Shown here piece after piece: positions 15,538-24,349 of a DNA stretch of 64,000 nucleotides. Source of the stretch: Streptomyces fulvoviolaceus (GTDB taxonomy: Bacteria; Actinomycetota; Actinomycetes; Streptomycetales; Streptomycetaceae); the NCBI RefSeq assembly GCF_000718165.1, contig NZ_JOEY01000019.1, forward strand, positions 99,842 to 163,841. The letters run 5' to 3'. Within the stretch, counting starts at the first letter, position 1; every line of letters begins with the position of its first letter. A model generated the notes under the pieces. It did not search any database. It was given only the letters and a program-made list of their open reading frames with translations, and was not told where the DNA came from. The position numbers were made by a program, and so were the translations under genes.

Positions 15538-16947
15538 TCAGGCCGACGGCGAGCCCGAACCCGCGACGACCTCCGGCCGCAGCAGGTCGGCGAGGGTCTC
15601 GGCGGGCAACAGGCCCTTCTCCAGGACGAGTTCGGCCACACCGCGTCCGGTGGTGAGAGCCTCCTTGGCGATGTCCGTGGCCGCCGTGTAGCCGATGTGC
15701 GGGTTGAGGGCGGTGACCAGGCCGATGGAGTTCTCGACGCTCGCCCGCAGCGCCTCGGTGTTGGCGGTGATGCCGTCCACGCAGCGCTCCGCGAGGGTCA
15801 GGCAGGCGGCCCGCAGATGGGTGATGGACTCCGAGAGGGAGTGCAGGATGATCGGCTCGAAGGCGTTGAGCTGGAGCTGTCCGGCCTCGGCGGCCATGGT
15901 GATGGTGACGTCGTTGCCGATCACCTCGAAGGCGACCTGGTTGACGACCTCGGGGATCACCGGGTTGACCTTGCCGGGCATGATGCTCGAACCGGCCTGC
16001 ACCGGGGGCAGGTTGATCTCGCCGAGGCCCGCGCGCGGCCCGGAGGACAGCAGGCGCAGGTCGTTGCAGCTCTTGGAGAGCTTGACCGCGATCCGCTTGA
16101 GCACGCCGGACATCTGGACGAACGCCCCGCAGTCCTGGGTCGCTTCGACCAGGTTGGCGGCGGTGACCAGCGGCAGCCCGGTGATGTCGGAGAGGTGGCG
16201 GCGGGCCGACTCGGCGTATCCGGCGGGGGCGTTGAGACCCGTGCCGATCGCCGTGGCGCCCAGGTTGATCTCATGGATCAACTCGACGGCCTCGTCAAGA
16301 CGGCTGCGGTCCTCGTCAATCATGACGGCGTATGCGGAGAACTCCTGCCCCAGCGTCATGGGCACCGCGTCCTGCAACTGTGTACGGCCCATCTTGAGCA
16401 CGTCGCGGAACTCGACGGCCTTGCGGGCGAAGGCGTCCTGCAGTACGGACATCGCCTTGAGCAGTCCATGCACCGCGAAGACCGTCGCGATCTTGACCGC
16501 GGTCGGGTAGACGTCATTGGTCGACTGCCCGAGGTTGACGTCCTCGTTGGGGTGCAGGTGCTGGTACTGCCCCTTCTCGAACCTCAGCAGCTCCAACGCC
16601 CGGTTCGCGACGACCTCGTTGGCGTTCATGTTGGTCGAGGTACCGGCGCCGCCCTGGATCACGTCGACGACGAACTGGTCGTGCAGCTTGCCGTCGCGTA
16701 TCTCGCGGCAGGCCTCCACGATCGCGGCGGCCTTCCGGGGCTCCAGCAGCCCGAGCTCCTCATTCGCGAGGGCGGCGGCCTCCTTGACGGCGGCGAGGGC
16801 CTCGATCAGGTGCGGATAGGCGGAGATCGTGGTGCCGGTGATGGGGAAGTTCTCGGTGGCGCGCAGGGTGTGGACGCCCCAGTAGGCGTCGGCGGGAACG
16901 TCCCGGTAGCCGAGCAGGTCGTGTTCGCTGCGGGTGAGGGCGGTCAT
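15538..16947 (-). CDS. aspA: aspartate ammonia-lyase
   Basis: A 469-residue member of the fumarase/aspartase superfamily. The signature loop GSSIMPGKVNP (about residues 317-327) is present, as are GGAGTSTNMNANEVVANRA and GQSTNDVYPTA from the active site. It converts aspartate to fumarate and ammonia, feeding the citric-acid cycle. The start MTALTRSEHDLLG is chosen over an upstream in-frame extension because AGAGGA lies before it. The fit to aspartase rather than fumarase rests on the asparaginase/permease context and on SSxxxPxKxN-loop neighbours; fumarase is less likely but not excluded. Confidence 0.9.
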   Translation of the reverse strand: MTALTRSEHDLLGYRDVPADAYWGVHTLRATENFPITGTTISAYPHLIEALAAVKEAAALANEELGLLEPRKAAAIVEACREIRDGKLHDQFVVDVIQGGAGTSTNMNANEVVANRALELLRFEKGQYQHLHPNEDVNLGQSTNDVYPTAVKIATVFAVHGLLKAMSVLQDAFARKAVEFRDVLKMGRTQLQDAVPMTLGQEFSAYAVMIDEDRSRLDEAVELIHEINLGATAIGTGLNAPAGYAESARRHLSDITGLPLVTAANLVEATQDCGAFVQMSGVLKRIAVKLSKSCNDLRLLSSGPRAGLGEINLPPVQAGSSIMPGKVNPVIPEVVNQVAFEVIGNDVTITMAAEAGQLQLNAFEPIILHSLSESITHLRAACLTLAERCVDGITANTEALRASVENSIGLVTALNPHIGYTAATDIAKEALTTGRGVAELVLEKGLLPAETLADLLRPEVVAGSGSPSA

Positions 16948-17043
16948 GAGGGTGCGGGTCCTCTTTCTGAGGGGGAGGGTGAACGAGCGGATGGAGCAGG
17001 AGGAGGGCGAGCGATACGACACCGGCGGCGTCCGGCATACCTA

Positions 17044-17095
17044 GAGGCGCGGGGCTGTATCAATATGCGGCTCCGCCGCGTGGGCGCGACCAGCC
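17044..17095 (-). repeat. dispersed palindromic intergenic repeat, copy 2 (inverted)
   Basis: On the minus strand this reads GGCTGGTCGCGCCCACG, then GCGGAGCCGCATATTG, then ATACAGCCCCGCGCC, differing from copy 1 at only a few positions and keeping both stems. It lies in the 206-bp gap between the asparaginase stop and the aspA start, so it is probably transcribed with the operon. Confidence 0.8.
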
Positions 17096-17153
17096 ACGAC
17101 GCCGCCGCAGCCGGCCGAACACAACAGCCCCTACGTCGTCGACCGGCATGCCG

Positions 17154-18170
17154 TCAGACGCAGGCCGACAGAGCGACCGGGTCCAGGGCCCGTACAGGGC
17201 GCACGCACCCAACCGGTTCCCCGCCACCGAGCAGTGGCTCCCCCGCGAACTCGGTGAGCAGCGACGGATCGACGCCGGCCCAGGCAAGGGCAGCCGCAGC
17301 CACCGGCACCCGCGCCCGGTTCGCCCCGTCGGCGATCTTCACGGCGACGGCCCGGCCGTCCGGGAGAGCGGCGACCTGAACGCCCTCGAAGCCGTCCTTG
17401 GCGAGCAGCCCCGGCACGGCTCGCATCAGCGCGGCCACGTCCCGGCCGGAGCCGGACGCCATCTCGGCGTGGTCGCGCATGGCGTCGGCGACTCGCGCCT
17501 CGGGGGTGCCCGTCGGGGCCGTGGTGATCCGGGCCCCGGCCCGCGCCAGACCGTGCAGGGACACGGAGAACAGGGGTGCGCCGCAGCCGTCGACGGTCAC
17601 CTGGGCGATGCGCTGCCCGGTGAGGTCCTCGACGATCTCCGCGATCGCCTGCTGGAGAGGGTGGCCGGGGTCGAGGTAGTCGTCCAGGGACCAGCCGTTG
17701 AGTCGGCAGGTGTAGAGCATGGCCGCGTGCTTGCCCGAGCAGTTCTGGGCGAGCCGGGAGGCCGGGCGGCCCTCGCGGATCCAGTTGTCCCGGACGACCG
17801 GGTCGAACGGCATGTCCGTGACGTTGCGCAGATGGTCCTCGGTGAGCCCGGCGAGCTCGAGGATGCGCCGGGTGCCGGCGAGGTGGCGTTCCTCGCCGGA
17901 GTGGCTCGCCGCGGTGAGCGACAGGAGCTCGCCGTCGAGCGGGAGCCCTGCCCGCACCAGGGCGACCGCCTGGACGGGCTTGAGCGCCGAGCGCGGGTAG
18001 AAGGCGGCCTCTATGTCGCCGATCTGGAGCTGGACGTGTCCGTCGGTGTCGAGGACGACGACGGAGCCGTAGTGGATGCCCTCGACGACCCCGCCGCGTA
18101 TCAGGTGGGCGACGGGGGCGTGGAGGGGCTCGCGGATAAGGGGTGGGTCCGCGACGAGACTGCTGTACAT
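17154..18170 (-). CDS. ansA: asparaginase, Rhizobium-type (Asparaginase_II family)
   Basis: A 338-residue asparaginase of the PF06089 family, which is unrelated to the E. coli enzymes and has a serine-beta-lactamase-like catalytic layout. The SxxK motif is in YPRSALKPVQA (about residues 58-68), and the Cys/Lys motif is NCSGKHAAML. Substrate-side motifs VDGCGAPLF and MASGSGRDV are also conserved. It yields aspartate and ammonia from asparagine, supplying the aspartase. ATG at 18170 has AGAGG 5 bp upstream; a GTG one codon earlier would be too close. The permease stop lies 31 bp upstream. Confidence 0.9.
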   Translation of the reverse strand: MYSSLVADPPLIREPLHAPVAHLIRGGVVEGIHYGSVVVLDTDGHVQLQIGDIEAAFYPRSALKPVQAVALVRAGLPLDGELLSLTAASHSGEERHLAGTRRILELAGLTEDHLRNVTDMPFDPVVRDNWIREGRPASRLAQNCSGKHAAMLYTCRLNGWSLDDYLDPGHPLQQAIAEIVEDLTGQRIAQVTVDGCGAPLFSVSLHGLARAGARITTAPTGTPEARVADAMRDHAEMASGSGRDVAALMRAVPGLLAKDGFEGVQVAALPDGRAVAVKIADGANRARVPVAAAALAWAGVDPSLLTEFAGEPLLGGGEPVGCVRPVRALDPVALSACV

Positions 18171-18201
18171 CACTGCCTCTTGTCAGGGAGCGGTGCGTGG
18201 G

Positions 18202-19656
18202 TCACGCATCGGCTCCGGTGGATTCGTTCTGGATGGACTTGCGTGCGACCCGGCCGCGGACGGCGAACCATCCGGCGACCAGGGCTCCGACGATCAGCGG
18301 CAGACACAGCACGGTGGTGCGGCCGGCGCCGCCGTCGGCGTACATGAGGACCAGGACGGTGGCGAGGAAGACCAGCGTCACGAGTTCGGTCCAGGGGGAT
18401 CCCGGCAACCGGTAGCTGGGGCGGTCGAGTTCGCCCTTCTCGGTCTTCTGCCAGAAGAGCAGATGACAGACCATGATCATGCCCCAGGTGGACAGGATGC
18501 CGATCGCGGCGAAGTTGAGCACGATCTCGAACGCGTCGGCGGGCACCACGAAGTTGAGGCCGACGCCGAGGACGCAGATGCCGCTGGTGAGCAGGATGCC
18601 GCCGTACGGAACCTGGCTTCGGCTCATGACCGAGGTGAACTTCGGCGCCGAGCCGGACATCGCCATGGAGCGCAGGATGCGGCCGGTGGAGTACAGGCCG
18701 GAGTTGAGCGAGGACATGGCCGCGGTGAGGACGACGAGGTTCATCACGCCGCCGGCTGCCGGGATGCCGATGTTGGACAGCACGGTCACGAAGGGGCTCT
18801 GGCCGGACGTGTACTTGTTCCAGGGCAGCAGCATCGACAGCAGGACCACCGAGCCGACGTAGAACAGGCCGACGCGCCACATGATCGAGTTGATCGCCTT
18901 CGGCATGATCTTCTCGGGGTTCTCGGTCTCGCCCGCGGCGACGCCGACCAGTTCGACGGAGGCGTAGGCGAAGACGACGCCCTGGATGATCAGCAGCATG
19001 GGCAGCAGGCCGTTGGGGAAGACGCCGCCGTTGTCGGTGATCAGGGACGGGCCTGGGGTGGTGTCGCCGACCTCGTGCTGGGTGACCAGCAGGAAGATGC
19101 CGATCAACATGAACGCCACGAGCGCGCCCACCTTGATGATGGCGAACCAGAACTCCAGCTCGCCGAACATCTTCACCGAGATGAGGTTCACGGTGAGGAC
19201 GACGGCGAGCGCGATGAGCGCGATCACCCACTGCGGGATGTCGGAGAACATGCCCCAGTAGTGCGTGTAGACGGCCACCGCGGTGATGTCGGCGATGCCG
19301 GTGGTGGCCCAGTTCAGGAAGTACATCCAGCCCGCGACGTAGGCGCCCTTCTCGCCGAGGAACTCCCGGGCGTACGACACGAACGCACCGGACGAGGGCC
19401 GGTACAGGACGAGTTCGCCGAGGGCGCGGACCACGAGGAAGGCGAAGATTCCGCAGACCGCGTAGGCGATGAAGAGGGAGGGGCCGGCGTCGGCGAGGCG
19501 GCCGCCGGCGCCGAGGAAGAGGCCGGTGCCTATCGCGCCGCCGATGGCGATCATGTTGACGTGGCGGGACTTGAGGGACTTGCTGTAGCCCGCGTCGCCT
19601 GCGTCGACGTGTACGGACCGTTTTTCTGCGGATTCCTGCAGGGACTGCTCGCTCAC
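18202..19656 (-). CDS. amino acid permease, probable asparagine transporter (AnsP-like)
   Basis: A 484-residue 12-helix APC-superfamily permease. The amino acid transporter signature is at the first helices: [20 protein letters not shown] (about residues 28-47), with [12 protein letters not shown] and [17 protein letters not shown] following. It imports amino acids by proton symport across the cytoplasmic membrane; asparagine is inferred from the downstream asparaginase and aspartase. The GTG start overlaps the regulator stop (GTGA), so expression is coupled to that gene. Confidence 0.88.
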   Translation of the reverse strand: MSEQSLQESAEKRSVHVDAGDAGYSKSLKSRHVNMIAIGGAIGTGLFLGAGGRLADAGPSLFIAYAVCGIFAFLVVRALGELVLYRPSSGAFVSYAREFLGEKGAYVAGWMYFLNWATTGIADITAVAVYTHYWGMFSDIPQWVIALIALAVVLTVNLISVKMFGELEFWFAIIKVGALVAFMLIGIFLLVTQHEVGDTTPGPSLITDNGGVFPNGLLPMLLIIQGVVFAYASVELVGVAAGETENPEKIMPKAINSIMWRVGLFYVGSVVLLSMLLPWNKYTSGQSPFVTVLSNIGIPAAGGVMNLVVLTAAMSSLNSGLYSTGRILRSMAMSGSAPKFTSVMSRSQVPYGGILLTSGICVLGVGLNFVVPADAFEIVLNFAAIGILSTWGMIMVCHLLFWQKTEKGELDRPSYRLPGSPWTELVTLVFLATVLVLMYADGGAGRTTVLCLPLIVGALVAGWFAVRGRVARKSIQNESTGADA

Positions 19657-20384
19657 GCCTCGGGTCCGCCTTCCGTGGGGGTGTCCGTGCGCGGGGGACG
19701 CACGATGTCGGTGAGGGTGGTCTCGACGCGGTCGAGGTGGTGGGACATGGCCTCCACCGCGTCGGTTTCGGAACCGTCGATCAGCGCCTCGACGATGGCC
19801 CGGTGCTCGCGGTTGGACTGCTCGCGACGGCCGCCCAGCTCGTTGAGGAACGCGGACTGGCGGGCCAGCGCGTCGCGGATCTCCTCGATGACCCGGCGGA
19901 AGACCGGGTTCTGGGCGGCTTCGGCGACGGCGAGGTGGAAGAGCGTGTCCATCGCGACCCACGCGGTGGTGTCCGTCTCCCGTTCCATCCGGTCGAGGAT
20001 GTGGGCCAGGTGGTCGAGGTTCTCCGGGGTACGGCGCACTGCCGCATACCCGGCGACCGGGATCTCGACGTGCCGGCGCACCTCCAGCAGGTCACTGGCC
20101 GCGTAGTCGCCGAAGGTGGGGTCCTCCACCGCGTTGGCGACGACGAAGGTGCCCTTGCCGGTCTTGGAGACGGTCAGGCCCATGGTCTGCAGGGCCCTGA
20201 GGGCCTCGCGCAGCACAGGCCGGCTGACCTCCAGGGCGCGGCAGAGCTCCGCCTCGGAGGGGAGCTTGTCGCCGATGGCGTACTCACCGCGCTCGATGGC
20301 GTCGCGGAGGTGGGCGAGCACCGCTTCCATGGCGCTGATGCGCCGCGGAGGCTGTCCGGCTGTCCGGCTGTCTGACAGGTTCAC
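19653..20384 (-). CDS. GntR/FCD-family transcriptional regulator
   Basis: A 243-residue repressor-type regulator. The winged helix occupies residues about 15-85 ([20 protein letters not shown] then [13 protein letters not shown] and TGKGTFVVA), and an all-helical FCD ligand-binding domain follows, with probable metal ligands in [15 protein letters not shown] and [13 protein letters not shown]. It heads the permease-asparaginase-aspartase operon and probably represses it until an amino acid or dicarboxylate binds. The GTG start has GGAG 10 bp upstream. A perfect CTGTC-A-GACAG palindrome lies within its first codons. Confidence 0.9.
   Translation of the reverse strand: MNLSDSRTAGQPPRRISAMEAVLAHLRDAIERGEYAIGDKLPSEAELCRALEVSRPVLREALRALQTMGLTVSKTGKGTFVVANAVEDPTFGDYAASDLLEVRRHVEIPVAGYAAVRRTPENLDHLAHILDRMERETDTTAWVAMDTLFHLAVAEAAQNPVFRRVIEEIRDALARQSAFLNELGGRREQSNREHRAIVEALIDGSETDAVEAMSHHLDRVETTLTDIVRPPRTDTPTEGGPEA
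20354..20378. promoter_or_regulatory. candidate FCD-regulator operator with GGCTGTC direct repeats
   Basis: CTGTCTGACAG (20368-20378) is a perfect 5-1-5 palindrome resembling the TGTC-N-GACA sites bound by several FCD regulators. It abuts two further TGTCCGGC units at 8-bp steps. It lies inside the first codons of the regulator gene, which would suit autorepression by a roadblock. The overlap with coding sequence weakens the case. Confidence 0.4.
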
Positions 20385-20391
20385 GGGAGTG

Positions 20392-20421
20392 ATACTCCGG
20401 GTGAGCGGGAGGGACTGTCAA
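20392..20421 (-). promoter_or_regulatory. putative promoter of the asparagine-use operon
   Basis: A consensus TTGACA (20421-20416, minus strand) is followed after 18 bp by GAGTAT (20397-20392). The transcript start would fall next to the GTG at 20384. The -10 box is a weak match. Confidence 0.4.
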
Positions 20422-20586
20422 GGCGCGGACGGATGCCGCCCCGGGTGGATCCACAAGGAAACGCGACGGAAATACGCGAGCCCGGAAAACAATCGCCGAG
20501 TTTTCAGAACATTACGTCTCAATCACCCAGGCCGATGTTCCACATCTGCTTGAAGGGGTGTGAAGCAGCACTGCATCTCCCCCCTC

Positions 20587-20616
20587 TTGTTCCCGTTGGA
20601 CACCACGTCCTACAAA
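20587..20616 (+). promoter_or_regulatory. putative promoter for the FAD oxidase operon
   Basis: TTGTTC (20587-20592) and TACAAA (20611-20616) are 18 bp apart in an unusually AT-rich intergenic stretch. The transcript start would be near 20623, about 34 nt before the TTG start codon and ahead of its AGGAGG. Confidence 0.45.
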
Positions 20617-20656
20617 AGACCACGTCGGTACCCGCATTCCCTCCAGGAGGCCCTCA

Positions 20657-21820
20657 TTGCGCCGGGAAACCCTGAACGGTGGACGTGTCGTCGTGGTCGG
20701 TGGCGGCGTGATCGGCACCTCGATCGCATTCCACCTCGGCGAACGCGGCTATCGTGACATCACCGTGATCGAGCGCGGCCTGCCCGGGGAGGGAACGACG
20801 GCGGACGCGACCGGAGGAATCCGGCAGCAGTTCTCGACCCGAGTGAATATCGAACTGGCCCGGCGTTCACTGCCGTTCTGGCGGCACTTCGAGGAGCGGA
20901 CCGGGGCGCCGATGGATTTCCGGCAGCACGGCTACCTTTTCCTCATCTCCGACCCGGACACCCTCGACGTATTCGAGCGAAACGCGGAGCTTCAGCGTTC
21001 CCTCGACGTGGACGTACAGGTACTCGACCCGCAACAGGCCGCCGACGTCCACCCCGGCGTGCGGACCGACGATCTCCTCGGCGCCACGTACTCGGCCGAG
21101 GACGGGTCGGCCTCCCCCGCCGACGCCGTCGCCGGCTATCTGCGCGGCGCGGCCGGACGCGGAGTCGAGGTGCGCCGCAACACCGAGTTCCTGGGCCTGG
21201 TGACGGACGCGGAGGGCGCGGTGCGCGCTGTCCGCACCAGCGCGGGCACCCTGGACGCCGAGTTGGTGGTGCTGGCCGCCGGGCCCCAGGTGCGGGCCGT
21301 GGGCCGGCTGTGCGGGGTGGACATCCCCGTCGACCCGCACCCCCGGCAGGCGTTCGCCACCGCGCCCCTGCCGGAACTGCACGGAGGGCTGCCGCTCGCC
21401 GTCGACATGGCCAGCGGCGCGTACGTCCACCCGGAGGCGTCCGGTACGGCGATCATCGGCGGCAACGACCGGGATGCCCCCAGCAGCGACCGTGCCGCCG
21501 TGGACTGGTCCCGGGTCGAGTCCCTCGCCGCCGCGCTGACGCACCGCTTCCCCCGTCTGGAGGGGCTGGAGGTCACGCGTGGTTGGGCAGGCCTGCGCGA
21601 GATGACCGCCGACGACCACGCCATCGTGGGCCCCGTCGACGAGGTGCCCGGGCTGTGGGTCGCGGCCGGGTTCTCCGGGCACGGCTTCATGCAGTCTCCG
21701 GCGGTGGGCGAAACGCTCGCCGAATGGTGGCTGACCGGCGCCCCTCCCCTGGACCTCTCCGCGCTGCGCCTGTCGCGGTTCGCCGACCAATCGCTCGAAC
21801 TCGAGACCGCGGTCTTCTGA
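20657..21820 (+). CDS. FAD-dependent amine/D-amino acid oxidase family protein
   Basis: A 387-residue DAO-fold flavoprotein. The dinucleotide motif VVVVGGGVIGTSIAFHLGERG is at residues 11-31, with ATGGIRQQFSTRVN next to the flavin and GWAGLREMTADDHAIVG plus GFSGHGFMQSPAVGE at the C-terminus, as in sarcosine oxidase beta-like enzymes. It should oxidise an amine or amino acid to an imine/keto acid using oxygen. The start is TTG at 20657, supported by AGGAGG 6 bp upstream. The downstream transporter and racemase-like gene suggest catabolism of an imported amino acid. Confidence 0.88.
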   Translation: MRRETLNGGRVVVVGGGVIGTSIAFHLGERGYRDITVIERGLPGEGTTADATGGIRQQFSTRVNIELARRSLPFWRHFEERTGAPMDFRQHGYLFLISDPDTLDVFERNAELQRSLDVDVQVLDPQQAADVHPGVRTDDLLGATYSAEDGSASPADAVAGYLRGAAGRGVEVRRNTEFLGLVTDAEGAVRAVRTSAGTLDAELVVLAAGPQVRAVGRLCGVDIPVDPHPRQAFATAPLPELHGGLPLAVDMASGAYVHPEASGTAIIGGNDRDAPSSDRAAVDWSRVESLAAALTHRFPRLEGLEVTRGWAGLREMTADDHAIVGPVDEVPGLWVAAGFSGHGFMQSPAVGETLAEWWLTGAPPLDLSALRLSRFADQSLELETAVF

Positions 21821-21836
21821 GCGGAAGGGCCCTCCC

Positions 21837-22274
21837 GTGACCTCCGAGACCACCGCCTCCTGTCCCAAAGGTGCCGAAGTCCTCGTCGACACGCTCGTCT
21901 CGCACGGCGTCGACACCGTCTTCGGCGTTCCCGGCGACACCGGCGTCATCCTCGCCCTCCCCATCACCTTCGTGGTGCTGGACAACACCTCCACGGGCTG
22001 GATCAAGACGCTTCAGCACCTCTACCTGGAGCAGCGCTGCTTCGGGGTCGACCCCGGCCCCGTCGACGCCGTGCTCCTGGCCACCGGCATGGGCATCCCC
22101 GGCGCGCGGGCCACCACGCTCGACCAGCTGGAACTGCTGGTCGAGGGATCCATGGACCACGACGGCCCCGCGGTGATCCACGTCCCCGTTCCCGAACAGA
22201 AGGACGCCTCGCCCCCGGTCGCGCCCTGGCCGGCCGCCCTGGCCGGCCGGACCACCACCCGCCCGGTCCACTGA
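21837..22274 (+). pseudogene. internally deleted ThDP-dependent (acetolactate synthase-like) enzyme
   Basis: A 145-residue frame joins two distant parts of a family that normally has about 550 residues. Residues 9-32 (GAEVLVDTLVSHGVDTVFGVPGDT) are the classic extreme N-terminus; from about residue 38 the sequence is the C-terminal ThDP domain end (FVVLDNTSTGWIKTLQHLY, then DHDGPAVIHVPVPEQ). The catalytic Glu region, the whole central domain and the GDG start of the ThDP-binding motif are missing, so it cannot be an active enzyme of this type. The frame is intact with a GTG start and GGAAGG, and it lies within the oxidase operon. Confidence 0.8.
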
Positions 22275-22328
22275 CCCATCCCCCACTCGCCCCTCCCCGC
22301 TCGCGCAGGTTCCCGGAAGGATCCGCTC

Positions 22329-23657
22329 ATGGAGGCTCAGGCCATACGGCCCACACCACCGGCCCCCACCCCACCCGTCATCGACCACGGCACCGCCATG
22401 CGGGCAGCCCGCGCGAGCTTCGCCGGCACCGCCATCGAGTGGTACGACTACTTCCTGTACGGCAGTGCGGCCGCCCTGGTGTTCCCGAAGGTCTTCTTCG
22501 ACGACCTGGGAACCACCGCGGGCACGCTCACCTCGCTGGCCACCTTCGGCGTCGCCTTCTTCTTCCGCCCCCTCGGCGGCCTCGTGTTCGGCCACTTCGG
22601 CGACCGGCTCAGCCGTAAGCAGGCCCTGGTGACCACCCTGCTGATCATGGGGCTCAGCACCTTCGCGATCGGGTTGCTGCCGACGGTCGGACAGGTCGGC
22701 GTACTGGCTCCGGTGCTGCTGATCCTGCTGCGCATGTTCCAGGGCATCGGGCTCGGCGGCGAGTGGGGCGGTGCGGCGCTGCTGATCGTGGAGAGCGCCC
22801 CGGCCGAGCGCCGAGGGCTGTACGCCTCCGCGTGCCAACTCGGCGTACCAGCGGGGCAGTTGGCCTCCGCCGGCCTGGTGACGCTGTTCTCCCTCCTGCC
22901 GGAGGACCAGTTCCTCAGCTGGGGCTGGCGGATCCCGTTCCTCTTCAGCGCCGTCCTCGTCACGTTCGGCCTGTACCTGCGCACGCGACTGCCGGAGCCG
23001 CCCGAGTTCCAGGCGCTCAAGGACGCCCAGCAGCGTCCGAAGCTGCCCATCGCGGAGGTGCTGCGGCACGCGAAGAAGCCGACGGTCCTGCTGATCTTCG
23101 TCCAGGCGGCCGCCACGATCGGCTACTACCTCTTCACCGTGTACTCGCTGTCGTACGTCGAGAGCGACCTCGGGAAGCCGAAGTCCTGGGCCCTGACCGG
23201 CGTGCTCGTCGGCGCCGCGCTCCTGCTGGTCGCGATGCCGCTGTACGCCGCCCTGTCGGACCGGATCGGCCGCCGTCCCGTGTACTTCGGCGGCACCCTG
23301 TTCATCGCCGTGTTCGCGATCCCGTTCTTCTGGATGCTCGACACCGGCAACCGGTATCTGATCCCACTGGCGATCATCCTCGCGCTGGTCTTCGGGTACG
23401 GTCCGACCGGGGCGCTGAACAGCGTCCTCTACGCGGAGCAGTACCCGACCCGGTACCGGTACACGGGTGCCTCGGTGTCGTACCAGATGTCGAGTGTCGT
23501 CGCGGGCGCCCCGGCGCCGCTGGTCGCCGCGGCGCTGGTCTCGGCGACCGGTTCGAGTCTCGCCGTCTCCTGGTACGTGATCGGAGCGGCGGTCGTGTCA
23601 CTGATCTGCATCGCGGCGCTGACGGAGACGCATCGCACGCAACTCACCATGGAGTAA
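22329..23657 (+). CDS. MFS transporter, metabolite:H+ symporter (MHS) family
   Basis: A 442-residue 12-helix transporter. The MHS hallmarks are FAGTAIEWYDYFLYGSAAAL at the first helix, GVAFFFRPLGGLVFGHFGDR (motif A) and RMFQGIGLGGEWGGAALL. Relatives import dicarboxylates, betaines, shikimate or aromatic acids with protons. It lies between the ThDP remnant and the racemase-like gene in a plus-strand operon and probably brings in the substrate of the oxidase. GGAAGG precedes the ATG. Confidence 0.9.
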   Translation: MEAQAIRPTPPAPTPPVIDHGTAMRAARASFAGTAIEWYDYFLYGSAAALVFPKVFFDDLGTTAGTLTSLATFGVAFFFRPLGGLVFGHFGDRLSRKQALVTTLLIMGLSTFAIGLLPTVGQVGVLAPVLLILLRMFQGIGLGGEWGGAALLIVESAPAERRGLYASACQLGVPAGQLASAGLVTLFSLLPEDQFLSWGWRIPFLFSAVLVTFGLYLRTRLPEPPEFQALKDAQQRPKLPIAEVLRHAKKPTVLLIFVQAAATIGYYLFTVYSLSYVESDLGKPKSWALTGVLVGAALLLVAMPLYAALSDRIGRRPVYFGGTLFIAVFAIPFFWMLDTGNRYLIPLAIILALVFGYGPTGALNSVLYAEQYPTRYRYTGASVSYQMSSVVAGAPAPLVAAALVSATGSSLAVSWYVIGAAVVSLICIAALTETHRTQLTME

Positions 23658-23667
23658 GGGGTAGCGG

Positions 23668-24348
23668 ATGGCGGAGATCGGGATCGTCATGCTGGACAAC
23701 CGGATCCCCCGCCCCGTGGGGGACGTCGGCAATCCGGCCAGCTTCGACTTCCCCGTGGCCATGGCGGTCGCCGCGGGCGCGGACACCCGGCAGGTGGTGG
23801 AGCACTCGGCGGCCGGTCTGCTGCCCACCGTCACGGAAGCCGCCACCGCACTGCAGAAGGACGGCGCGGCCGCGGTGACCACCTGCTGCGGCTTCCTCGC
23901 GGTCTACCAGCGCGAACTCGCTGACGAGCTGGACGTGCCGGTCGCCACCTCCAGCCTCCTGCAGGTCCCTCTCGTCCTGCGGACCCTGCGCCGGGACCAG
24001 TCGGTGTGCGTGCTCACCGCCAACGCGAGCACGCTCACCGACGCCCATCTGGAGGCCGTGGGGATCGGACCCTCGATGCGTCCCCGGGTCCGTCTGACGG
24101 GCCTGGAGCACACCGAGCACTTCTTCCCCGTCGTCACCGGCGACGGCGCGTCCCTCGACGTCGGGCGCGCGGAGGCCGAGGTGGTGGCCGTGGCACGAGC
24201 CGCGGTCGCCACGCACCCCGACATCGGCGCGTTCGTCCTCGAGTGCACCAACCTTCCGCCCTACTCGGGCGCCGTGAAGGCCGCCACCGGCCGCCCCGTC
24301 TGGGATGCGCTCACCCTCATCGGATGGCTTCGGGGCGGGACATCCTGA
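23668..24348 (+). CDS. aspartate/glutamate racemase superfamily protein
   Basis: A 226-residue protein with the two catalytic cysteines of the Asp/Glu/hydantoin racemase fold: TTCCGFLAV (Cys in the first domain, about residue 71) and LECTNLPPYSG (second Cys, about residue 191). The family includes racemases, maleate isomerase and arylmalonate decarboxylase, so the reaction is not fixed. With the flavin oxidase and MHS importer it could racemise an amino acid before oxidation. It starts 11 bp after the transporter, and the LysR gene follows immediately. Confidence 0.85.
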   Translation: MAEIGIVMLDNRIPRPVGDVGNPASFDFPVAMAVAAGADTRQVVEHSAAGLLPTVTEAATALQKDGAAAVTTCCGFLAVYQRELADELDVPVATSSLLQVPLVLRTLRRDQSVCVLTANASTLTDAHLEAVGIGPSMRPRVRLTGLEHTEHFFPVVTGDGASLDVGRAEAEVVAVARAAVATHPDIGAFVLECTNLPPYSGAVKAATGRPVWDALTLIGWLRGGTS

Positions 24349-24349
24349 C

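Noticed and set aside
14848..17379. An 843-codon plus-strand open frame across the glutaminase and aspartase genes
   Set aside because: It is antisense to two unmistakable genes, is Gly/Arg/Asp-rich without any domain, and has no ribosome-binding site. It is a shadow of GC-rich third positions.
18076..20106. A 676-codon plus-strand open frame opposite the permease and regulator
   Set aside because: Low-complexity Asp/Gly/His-rich translation antisense to a clear permease; no start signals.
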